From positions 474,680 to 538,679 of the forward strand of contig NW_025919140.1 in the NCBI RefSeq assembly GCF_907164915.1: a stretch of DNA of 64,000 nt. Reading direction: 5' to 3'. The notes below the pieces were generated by a model. It saw only the letters and a program-made list of their open reading frames with translations. It was not told the DNA's origin and made no database searches. Both the position numbers and the translations under genes were made by a program. This DNA is from Impatiens glandulifera (lineage: Eukaryota; Streptophyta; Magnoliopsida; Ericales; Balsaminaceae). This document shows positions 10,244 through 19,269 of this stretch, piece after piece; within the stretch, counting starts at the first letter, position 1, and every line of letters begins with the position of its first letter.

Positions 10244-10873
10244 TCATGCATGCATATTGCTTACATACGTAACACTGAAAAAACGGGATATGTGTTAAGG
10301 GAGAAGCTCTCGCTTCTCAAACCATATTCAAATAGGCCATTGAAAATTCAAGAATGCTAACCGGGAGGAAGTCTCTGGTTTACGCCTGATCACTTCATAA
10401 TGTCAAATCACGTGTATACTTACTATACGGTTGAAATGACCTGGTTGAAGTGGATATACTTAATCCAAAGTTGAACAAATGTTGACGTGACTCAACATTT
10501 CTTCACAATCGGAACAAAATATCCAACTAAAACCGGTCATGGAAAACCGTTCAGTACAAATGCACTCTGGTTTTGATGGAATGAACTTTTCCGGTTAATC
10601 TGAGATAACTAACCACGTTTTCATGCATATCTTGAGAAATGAAGCCTGTAATAAATAAAAACAGTCTACCGCAATCGAGATGACGACATGTGTCCATCAT
10701 CAAGAGAGGGAGACTCACATCTTGTCAATAGATTTTTGTCATCATGAATATCTTGGTAATAATTAATTTTGCATTGGAAATAAACATTATACACTTAAAC
10801 AAGTTAAAGCCTATTAACTAATTGATGACATCATCATGCATGCTTAACCTACTAATCTAGTCGAACCCCTGGC
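10244..10873 (+). other. Pol-acc1 spacer with conserved hairpin
   Basis: No gene. At 10,301-10,318 GAGAAGC, four bases, GCTTCTC forms a perfect 7-bp stem preceded by AAGG. The same hairpin follows pol in SIRE-C (29,337-29,354) and SIRE-D (42,089-42,106). The rest is AT-rich and leads to the acc1 promoter. The purine-rich side resembles the polypurine tract core GGGAGAA. Confidence 0.6.
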
Positions 10874-10881
10874 TATATAAA
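10874..10881 (+). promoter_or_regulatory. TATA box of SIRE-A acc1
   Basis: TATATAAA, 80 bp before the acc1 ATG, in CTGGCTATATAAACC. A TATA-like box at similar spacing precedes acc1 in C (about 29,940, weak), D (41,523-41,530) and E (50,413-50,420). The repetition across diverged copies supports a real promoter. Confidence 0.6.
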
Positions 10882-10960
10882 CCACCCTTAAATCCTCACA
10901 ACTCTTCAAAAGATTCACTATTCACAAAAACTGTCTTGAGCTCAAAACTCTCTCAAGAAC

Positions 10961-11699
10961 ATGAACTCCAACTCTCTAGCAAAAAAAATTCTATTGGCTG
11001 ATTTCAACTCAATCTACCAATACGAAGATCATGATGTCAAAGAAATGTTCTTAGCCGTTGAAAGAAGCGGGCTAAGAAGATTTCTCGAAAACAGATTCAT
11101 TCTCGACTACCTAGTAGTCGAAGAATTCTTCCAGACCCCAAAGGAGGTGCATCGAGACATAATCGTTGCACAAGTTTACGGTCAGTCATTTCTATTCAGC
11201 GAGACGGATTTCGCTGAATACTGCGGTTTGCCCACTGAAGGGGTAACCGATTTAACCTACTCTCCGGTGACCATGGAAGAAATGTGTCATCGGTTCTCCA
11301 ATTCTGACATCCCAGTTAGACCTTGGGGTGCTAAAATCCAACTCTCTCACAAGTACCAACTTCTTTGTGAGATTCTGGGAAAGTCCGTTCAGAGTAGAGA
11401 GAAAGGCTAATTACTACACCCAAAGGCTTTTCGAGATGATGATCGCTGTTACGGTTGGGACACCGGTAAATTGGTCCTGGATCATCTTCAGCAAGCTGAA
11501 GAAGATGCTCCTTTCAAACAAAACCGGCTACGCTCCTCAGCTAAGCGGTTTCTGTGCCAGCCTGGAGATCCACTCCGGACCCTTCGTAACTCTCCATCAA
11601 AAGCATGTGCTCACCAAGGAGAGAGTCCAAGATTTGATCGACCGATGGGAAGCAGCCAAGGCAAAGAGGAATCAAGCGGCTGGGTCATCCAATGTTTAA
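10961..11699 (+). pseudogene. SIRE-A acc1, accessory gene 1
   Basis: Function unknown. The N-terminal half reads MNSNSLAKKILLADFNSIYQ, then SGLRRFLENRF, VVEEFFQTPKEV, QSFLFSETDFAEYCGLPTEG. The second half has FEMMIAVTVGTPVNWSWIIF and TGYAPQLSGF and ends QAAGSSNV. It shares this layout with acc2 and acc3: V(D/N)F, SGL..FL, FF, an LPTEG-like turn, then an NWS segment. There is no signal peptide or membrane span. One base gained or lost near 11,395 breaks the frame; restored length would be about 246 codons. It may be related to plant transposon-associated proteins with an LP-containing N-terminal domain, but I cannot confirm this. Confidence 0.8.
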
Positions 11700-12132
11700 A
11701 TCATCTCTCGTCCTTTTGTTTTTTTTTTAAACCGGTAATTTTGTTGTATTATCGGTTTAGTACCATGAATTAATGAAGATCATTTCCTTCCACTTTAGTC
11801 TAAAATCAAAAATCATAAATGATCAACATTTAATGCGCCGTATCAAACCAAATCGAATCACTCTTGGAAACAGAAATCTTCATTTTCAAGAAGCATGCCT
11901 GATCCGATTTGACTAGACATGCCTTTATCCTCTTGAAAATTTACAAAACATTTATGACCAGACATAAACGGTCTGATTTTTCAAAATATCCTCATTTAAT
12001 GCATCCAACCGTTCAAGCTATAAAAAGGGACTCAATCCTGCATCTTCAAACACGCCTCCTTCACTCTTCTCTCTAAAGCTTGAAAGATCAAAAGAACTCC
12101 TTTCGACTTCTCATTCTCATTTTTCCTCAAAA
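11700..12132 (+). promoter_or_regulatory. acc1-acc2 spacer with acc2 promoter
   Basis: No gene. TATAAAAA lies at 12,019-12,026, 107 bp before the acc2 ATG, and CCAACCGTT (MYB-type core) ends about 6 bp before it. The transcript leader would be C/T-rich (CTCCTTCACTCTTCTCTC). The acc1 end is followed by a T-run near 11,718 that could serve a 3' end. Confidence 0.55.
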
Positions 12133-12894
12133 ATGTCTGTTGAACTAAGAAACACACTCATCGTCAACTTCGAAGAAGTAAAAGATATCCGGTTTCACGA
12201 TACCACCTTCAAACCGATCATAGAATCAGGACTCCAAAAATTTCTTGAAGGCTCAGACACCATTCTCGTAGAGGAAGTGTGCGAGTTCTTCAACAATGGA
12301 CACATTCTCGATGATGGTAGTTTAAGGACCATCGTTGACGGAAGATTTGTTTGGATTACCGAAGAACATTTTGCTGCTTTCTTCAACCTTCCAACCGAAG
12401 GGTTTTCTGACTTCCCAACGCCATTCTTTCCGGCTAAGGAAGACTTCGGCTTTATCTTCTCATCTTCCATCGAACCGGTCGAAGACCACGGAAAGAAGGA
12501 AAAACTCGCCCCTCACTACCAAGTCTTTCATGATTTGGTACAGCGGTCTATCATGGGCAAAATGCCAAATCAAAACTACAGCCGGGAGGTATTCGACATC
12601 ATCATAGCCATCATCCACAAATCGGCAATCAACTGGTCCTCCTATCTCTTCAAAAACCTGTAGCAGCTCATAACGGCTTCAAGAGGAAAGGTCAGTTTCG
12701 CTCCACAAATCTCTCGGTTTCTGGAGGCTCAACGCCGCAACTTTGGGCCAGGTGTTCCTGTCGGACCGGCCAACACTATGACTATATCCATGCTAAATAG
12801 ATGGATATCAAGGATTGAGGAACGGACACCCGACAACACCGTGGACAAGTCGTTTGACAGAATGGTGGAAAGGGATTGGGTCGATCTAGTCTAA
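12133..12894 (+). pseudogene. SIRE-A acc2, one nonsense codon
   Basis: This is a paralogue of acc1 with unknown function. It reads MSVELRNTLIVNFEEVKDI, SGLQKFLEGSDTILVEEV, FVWITEEHFAAFFNLPTEGF, then LAPHYQVFHDLVQRSIMGK, REVFDIIIAIIHKSAINWSS. TAG at 12,661-12,663 follows YLFKNL; the same frame then stays open to TAA at 12,892-12,894 (QLITASRGKVSFAPQ, ending DWVDLV), which aligns with the acc1 tail. The restored length would be about 253 codons. It is soluble-looking with no targeting signal. The start is chosen by the TATA distance and by alignment with acc2 of C, D and E. Confidence 0.82.
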
Positions 12895-13292
12895 GTTGTT
12901 TGTTTTTCTTTCCGGTTTTTCGGTCATTTTGTTGTACGACCGAAAACCGCCCCACTTACTCTTTCGGACTTATTTATAAAATTCTCTAATTTCTTAAAGT
13001 CTCCGGTTATTCAATATCCTTCTTTCCGGTTTTGAAATCAATAAACATAAGACTTCATGTTAAACGAAACTTCCGGTTAACAAAGCTTCCGGTAAATCAG
13101 AATCTCAAACAAAAATGAAAAGTTTGAAAAACTTACCGCCCACGGTATTACCGCACAAAATTTACCGCCCACTGTTTTCTCCGCATTTACCGCCGAAAGT
13201 TACTGCAGTAACTTTTGGAGGGAAAATTGGCGCCAAAATACTATCCAGTGACGGTTCGTCTTCCAACCGTTCGAAACCGCCTCCTATATAAG
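12895..13292 (+). promoter_or_regulatory. acc3 promoter region of SIRE-A with E2F-like palindrome and TATA
   Basis: No gene. Repeated TTACCGCC blocks lie at 13,133-13,195. TTGGCGCCAAAA at 13,227-13,238 contains TTTGGCGC on the minus strand, an exact E2F-type site (TTTSSCGC), in a palindrome. CCAACCGTT follows near 13,263, then TATATAAG at 13,285-13,292, 115 bp before the ATG. The same order is seen upstream of acc3 in D and E. Regulation by E2F/MYB is inference. Confidence 0.55.
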
Positions 13293-13406
13293 TTCAGACC
13301 AGTTCATTCTCTACATACGCTTTCTCTCTCTAAAAACTCTCAAATCCTCAAAGACTCTCTAACTTCCGTTCATCGCTGTTCTTCATCTTTTCTTCACAAA
13401 TTTATC

Positions 13407-16337
13407 ATGGCTCTAGGTAAAGCACCCTTTCAATGGATGTTGCAGGTCGATTTCAACGACATCGACGAACACGCTGGGGAGAAAATCAAGGCTGTGCTTC
13501 AATCTCTAAGAGATTCGGGATTGGAGGCGTTCTTGTCTGGTCCGTTCATCGTGTATCCGACAGCAGTTATGGAGTTTCTGGCGAAGATGACTTTGACGAA
13601 GAGGAAGGTCTCCGCCACCGTCAACGGCAAAGAAGTTCATATCACGGAGGATCTTTTTTTTGAAGCACTCGGTTTGCCGAACACCGGTTTGGACCTCAAG
13701 ACTGACCTGACCGATGCAGAATCTAATGCGGTCCGGTTGGTGATATCGGCTGACGATTAGGATCTGGTGATTCACTCAAGCCGGAAGACAAACTGAAACC
13801 GGAGTTCAAGTGGCTGCTGAACATCATTTCTCGTTTGATTCAGGGTAGAGGAGGTAACTTCGATAACCTGACCAAACTTAAGCTTAAGATGATGATGGCT
13901 ATTGTCCGCGGTGAAAATATAGATTGGGGAGTCATCATCTTCGAACAGTTTTGTGAGATGGTGATACAGAAGGATGGCCGGGTTCAGGCCTTCGCAATGC
14001 AAATCTTCAAAATCCTTAAGTTCCTTAATGTGGAACTTGGTGAAGGTGAACTGCTCCCACCCAACAACATTCTCAACTCAAAGCAAATGAGTGAGAAGAA
14101 TGACAAAGAGGTTAAGCCGAAGTCTTCCAGAACGAAGTCTTCAAAAGGGACCAGTTCTTCCGCTCCGGCTGAAGAAAGTTCAAAACAAGAAAAACCGAAG
14201 AGGAAGGCGGTTCAAGCCGAAGCCTCACAAAATAAGAAGGGAAGGAAGAAGTCTTCCGCAAAGAAGAGCTCCAACAAACCGGCTGACTCCGAGAAAACCC
14301 TTTCCTCGGACAATTCGCCGAAGAGAACCGGAAACACGTCTTCCAGCCCATTCCCATCAACAACGTTCGTCCCATCAATGTTGACTCTCCACCACCAAGG
14401 CAAACTGAACCCTCGGGAAGCCACGAAACCGAGTCAGCATCAAAGGAGGAAGCATAGGTTAGTATTAACTCTGAAAACTCCAAATCCCCCAACAAAAACA
14501 TGGACGAAATCATGGCTGACGTAGGTTTAAATACCTCGGAAGCCATTGTGGACGTAGTCCAAAGCATTGTTAAGGAAACCGACGACGATGTGTCAAGTCG
14601 TCTTAAGCCAACTGATCAGGTTGAGATACCCGGTCAAAGTGAAAAACATTCGGTCGAAAAACGGCCAAAACTGTGCACATCACACCTCCGGCTCAGGAGG
14701 GCAATACTGAAGAACAAGAACCATCCGGTTTAGTAGGGAACAAGTCTGCTCCAAACGATACAATGATCCAATCAGCCCAAGATGGACCAGCTGATTCAAC
14801 AATCATACCTGAAGGGCCAGTTCAGGTTAACAAGGGCAAAGAGGTTTTATTCGAAGATTCCACGGTAAAGGGAAAAGGTGTTCTGCAAACCGGCTCCCAA
14901 CCTAAGAACCTAACCGAAGCCAAGGTCGCCTTTTCCGCAGAAGAAGAGGAAGAGATGTTTGAGGGGCTCATAAGGGATATGAACAAAGATGCCAGTGAGT
15001 TGATATCACCATACCTTCTATGGGTACAGCTTCGTTGTGATACAAAGTTGTCAGATATGATCCCGGAGATGAGCGGTAACAAACACTGGGAGAAACTCTT
15101 AGAATTAGAAGAATTGGCCATTAAGCTGACAAACACCAACATTATCCAAGCTGCATTCAGCAAAACCGCGGTAATTCACAAATACGCCCGGTTACAAGCG
15201 GTACAAGACGCATTAAGGGAAGCAGAAGGAGCAGCGTTAACTCCTATTGAATCGAGAATGACTGAACGATTTCACCCAGTACGGGAAAAGCTCCTTAAAA
15301 GTGTTGACCGGCTCGATGCACAATGGAGGAACAACTATAGACATCAATTAATCAATGCCGACTTATATCAAAGCAAACCCTTCTTTGCTGCCGGGGAGAC
15401 ATCCATGTCAGCAGAAAACCGGGGAAGTGATCCTCCTCCAACTGATAAAGCTCCGGAACTTGAGCAGGTAAAGTAGGTGGTGATCGATACAATTGAGTCT
15501 TACCTTAGGAACTACAGCATTGCAACCGATGAGAAGATTGCAATAGCTGAAACCAACCTGTCGAATACCATCCGGGGATCCGTTTAAACCGAAATGACCA
15601 ACACCGTTCAAACAACTATCAGATCTATGATAGATGAAGCTGTGCAAACTTCTGTCAAATCATTGATCGCAGAATCCATTCAAACCGCAACCGCTCCTCT
15701 GGTAGACATGTTGCAGGCTATGGCTGTTCAAATTGGGGAGTTGTCCAAACTCCAAGTGAGCAAAACTCAAGAGCAAATAAATTCTGACGCCGAAACCGCA
15801 AAGAAACTACAAGACGAAGAAAGGGAACGGTCAAGGAAGGAACTTGAAGACAAAGATCATGAGCTTGCCCAGAAGTGTAATGAGGAAGAACAGGCAGCTA
15901 TCCAGGAACCCATACCGGCTCAACCCTCGCACTCTATGAAGATGAGAAATAAGAACAAAAGGAAAGCGGTTGCAGAGGTTATGAAGCGGGCAGAACAAAA
16001 CAGTCAAAGAATGACCGAACTAGTCGGGCTGAACGTGCAACCTCTTGATGAAGAAGAAGAAGAGGACATCGAAGAACTTAACCGATGTAAGAAGAAAGCG
16101 GTCGAAACCTCAACCGCAACCCCAGGCTCCAGACCGATCGTTGCTCAAACATCTCGACCACCAAAACGAGTCTGTGCCGGTTTTGGATTCGGCAAAAGAA
16201 CTCCCGCCATATCAAGTATAGTTGACGGATGGAAGATTGACGCTGCAAGAAGAGCCAGGGAATGGAAGGCAAGGGAAGAGGAAGAAATAAGGCGACTGGA
16301 AAAAGAACTTAAAAAGGGGGGACCATCCAAGCCTTAG
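13407..16337 (+). pseudogene. SIRE-A acc3, long accessory gene with coiled coil
   Basis: The N-terminal 230 residues repeat the acc domain: FQWMLQVDFNDIDEH, SGLEAFLSGPFIVYPTAVME, VHITEDLFFEALGLPNTG, GRGGNFDNLTKLKLKMMMAI, GENIDWGVIIFEQF. Then comes a Lys/Ser-rich segment (KGRKKSSAKKSSNKPADSEK), possibly nuclear or nucleic-acid binding, and an acidic then coiled-coil tail (KKLQDEERERSRKELEDKDH; ends KELKKGGPSKP). There are at least three frameshifts (near 13,755, 14,520 and 14,680) and in-frame stops at 15,474 and about 15,586. Restored length would be about 975 codons. No membrane span is visible, so an envelope role is not supported. Confidence 0.8.
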
Positions 16338-16612
16338 TTTCCTTTTCTTTCCTTAAGCACAATTTATGTTTGATTTGGTTTCAGAACTCAGTCGTTTTAT
16401 CATGTTTTGAATTTATTAGTCTCTACATATCCTTTGAAAAATAGACACATGTTTTGAAAATTTTCTTAAACAGAAAATAATCAAAAAGGGAGAAATTGCT
16501 AAACAAAATTTTCAAACCGGCCATACATCACAAATTGCTAAACAGATCTTTCAAACCGGCCATACATTACAAGTTTTGAATATTTATTCTAAATAATCAA
16601 AAAGGGAGAAAT
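16338..16612 (+). other. SIRE-A 3' untranslated end with repeated polypurine tracts
   Basis: CAAAAAGGGAGAAATT occurs at about 16,484 and again at about 16,597-16,612 directly before the 3' LTR, with a third copy inside the LTR near 16,690. The units (each with ACCGGCCATACATTAC and TTTGAATATTTATTCTAAAT) form tandem repeats of about 85 bp. The copy at 16,597-16,612 primes plus-strand DNA by position. Multiple polypurine tracts are a known Sirevirus trait. Confidence 0.75.
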
Positions 16613-17927
16613 TGATAAGAAAAATTAAGAAAGTTAATTTTCAAACCGGCCATACATTACAAGTTTTGAATATTTATTCTAAATAATCAAAAAGGGAGAA
16701 ATTAATAAGAAAAATTAAGTAAAGTTAATTTTTGGAACCGGCTAGAAAAACTAAACAATTGTTAACTTATATGTGCAGGAACAGATCAAATCATATAAAC
16801 CGGCTGGAGCCTCATGAATCGGCTGTTGAAACACTTCAAAGAAATCCATTTCCAAGTGATCAAGTCAAGATCAGAGGAACCGATTTTAACTCTCTCAAGA
16901 GACCGGCTAGCAAAGACAAAGTTTACATTCCAGCCGGACTATACTATGTAAGAAACAAACCGGAAACTACAATCTGCAGAAGTGACATAATATGACGAAA
17001 TAGACGTGTCTCGAAGGGATAAAAGAAGATAAGATCCGATCAGAAGCATGCGAGGAAAGCAATGATAATTTACTAATCCGACGTTGACAACCGGAAGGTG
17101 CATGCTTGACACGTGTCCGAATCTGCAAACCAGCAACGTCAAATTTACCTGAGGAATCCCTGCATGTTTGCCAAGTGTTGAGGAAGGTGAAGCGTGCAAG
17201 CAACCTCCTTGCACCAGCGTGATGCTGGATCAACAAATCCCACGGCGAGAGAAGAATGTGACCGTTGGGATCGTCCTTGCTATAAAAGGAAGACGAAGCA
17301 ACCTCATTAATGGCAGACAACAGAACGAACGACCAAGCGAAACAATTTACGAAAATCTTAGAGAGATAAAGAAATCTTACGAACGATCCAAAACCGGTGT
17401 GTCATAAACCTGAAGCTTTCTGTGTGTATTTGTGTTGTGTTATTGTATTACATCAAAAGTGAGTAGGTGTAACCGACGAGTAGCGAGTTGGGCTCGATCG
17501 GCATTGTAAGTGGTGTAACTTTGAAAGTTAGTGGAGATCCTTCTCATAACCTGAGAAGAAGGGGTGACGTAGGAGAGTTTGCTCCGAACATCCATAAAAA
17601 ATCATGTCTCGCGTTATTTCCTTCATTTACTGCTTACTCACTTAATTTAACCAAAACAATCTTACTCCGTATATCAAAAACCGGTCAACTCATATTCTTA
17701 AAACCGACTCCTTCTAAACATCATCTAAGTCGCATACGTTGCTTCAGACTGAAACAGACATTTCCGCCCTTGAACCCGGTTCAAGAGTCTGTGACAGTTT
17801 GCGAAGTGCTAAGAACGGTTATAGTCTCTAACTGGACTATCACCAAAGTGTTGTGTGTGTTGTAAGCGACCACCCTTCCTGAAACCGGAAATACCCCGGT
17901 CCTCCAAGGGCATCCCCGATCCTAACA
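16613..17927 (+). repeat. SIRE-A 3' LTR
   Basis: This copy of 1,315 bp begins TGATAAGAAAAATTAAG and ends CCTAACA. It matches the 5' LTR closely, with scattered transitions and a stretch of about 50 bp (about 17,047-17,097) that the 5' copy lacks. It carries the same MSA-like site, TATA (about 17,281) and TGACGTA block. It is followed by the target duplication at 17,929-17,933. Confidence 0.92.
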
Positions 17928-17928
17928 A

Positions 17929-18052
17929 TCGCATATGTTTCGACTTCTTCTGTGAGGTCTTCAAGCTGTTTCCCCAATTGTATTAGTGTATCACGAAGAT
18001 CGTCTAGCTTTAGATGAACTGACTCATTGAACCTTCTTTGTGGGTTAGTCAT
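17929..18052 (-). pseudogene. gag: TAT-H gag, N-terminal fragment
   Basis: The start at 18,052 gives MTNPQRRFNESVHLKLDDLR and then LEDLTEEVETYA, a short coiled-coil start typical of plant gypsy gag. It is cut at the duplicated TCGCA and continues in frame as TIKPLHPKIMRQEMER at about 3,850. This junction is the strongest evidence that the two halves belong together. Confidence 0.78.
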
Positions 18053-19244
18053 TGTAAATTATGATTAATATGAGTATGTTTTGTTCAAGAGAACAAAGTC
18101 AGTTCGAACCCCTTTAACAAGTAAAACAAGCAACGCGTTGCTCGTATGCACATAATCCCTAACACGCAATAGACGCTCAATTTACCCATTCACAATGTAT
18201 AACATGTAGAAAAGGATGAGTAAAGTAAGAATGAGTTATTTTATTAAAATCCTAAGCGTCATGGATAAAATCACAAACTCAAGTCATAAAATAAAATAAG
18301 AAAAGAAAGCAAGCACCCCTCATCCTTTCGTTACAATGTCGCTCATGTATCTTCATAAAGAGATTTACATTTCAAGCATAAAGAAATCTAGTCTAAGTCT
18401 TCGAATCTTCAAGTCTTTTCTTCTTTCTTGATCGTCTTTGCGCCTCATGCGTCTCTCTTGATCGTCTTTGTGTCTCACGCATTTCCTTCATTATATCTTA
18501 CACTTAGAATCAAGTAGTAAAGACACAAAGAAAGAAAACTAGTTAAATTAGATTCTTCAGCTTTTCTAGGTTTCCTCAATTTTACTCCTTTAAAGTTATT
18601 AGGTTTAGCCTCAAAATTTTGAAATTGTTCACATGTTTAATGGAATTTTAAAACTTTGAATGGATAAACTGAGCGCCTAGAAATATCTATATGCATACAT
18701 GTATTTATCATATATAGAAGTCAAGTAAAGGTCTTCGTGACGTGGCTTTGTTGCTCGACAGGACGAGACGAGGCAACGGCTTGGTAGAATTGGCTTTTTG
18801 GATTTTTGTTCTAAAGTTGGAAATGGCTTAAGAGAGAGTTGTTCCACCGACAAGGATACTATCCCAAAAGGGATCTCTCGATGCAAGGGGAGCTCTCAAT
18901 TGGACATCCCCCTCATCTCTACTTCAAAATCCCTCATTTACAATAGTAGGGGATATTTGAAAAGAAGAGAGGGTTAATCCGAGTTTTTTCCTAGTGTTTT
19001 TCTCAACTCTCAAATCACACAAAAAGCCTTCAAGGCAAGGGTTGAGGGTGTCATTCACATTGACTACTCTTAGCACATAAAATATAGATGTGTGAGCTTC
19101 ATCAAACGATGTATACCCACACACCTTCACATTGGAGCTCCAAGTCTCATGCAAATAATCCATTAATGTGAACATGTAGTATGAATTAAAGCGTAAGAAA
19201 GTTTAAATACTTGGCCAAAATTAATTTCAAGTCAAACGTCGAAT
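18053..19244 (-). other. TAT-H leader (5' untranslated region)
   Basis: This stretch of 1.2 kb between the primer site and gag has no gene. Short frames in it look random. It is AT-rich with imperfect GATCGTCTTTG repeats near 18,430-18,475. Confidence 0.65.
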
Positions 19245-19263
19245 GTCCCTAGTATAGTCGCCA
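19245..19263 (-). other. TAT-H primer-binding site (tRNA-Arg type)
   Basis: On the minus strand TGGCGACTATACTAGGGAC follows the LTR end. It resembles the TGGCGACTC... primer sites complementary to tRNA-Arg described for Ogre/Tat elements. It supports both the LTR boundary and the clade. Confidence 0.7.
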
Positions 19264-19269
19264 GAAAAC

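Larger units (their letters stand above)
3856..17927 (+). mobile_element. SIRE-A, near-complete copia retrotransposon with three accessory genes
   Basis: This element of 14.07 kb has both LTRs, an initiator-Met-type primer site, gag, pol in copia order (protease, integrase, RT, RNase H), then three accessory genes (acc1-acc3), a polypurine tract and the 3' LTR. Pol motifs ([46 protein letters not shown]) fit the SIRE/Maximus group. The LTRs differ by a few percent plus a 50-bp gap, so the insertion is fairly young. It lies in TAT-H gag in the opposite direction. Damage is light in gag/pol and heavier in acc3. Confidence 0.93.

Noticed and set aside
10961..11699. acc1 as a captured host gene
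   Set aside because: No recognised host family, and the same gene recurs at the same place in several element copies, so it belongs to the element.
13407..16337. acc3 as an envelope gene
   Set aside because: The position fits Sirevirus env-like frames, but I see no signal peptide, membrane span or cleavage site, only basic and coiled-coil regions.
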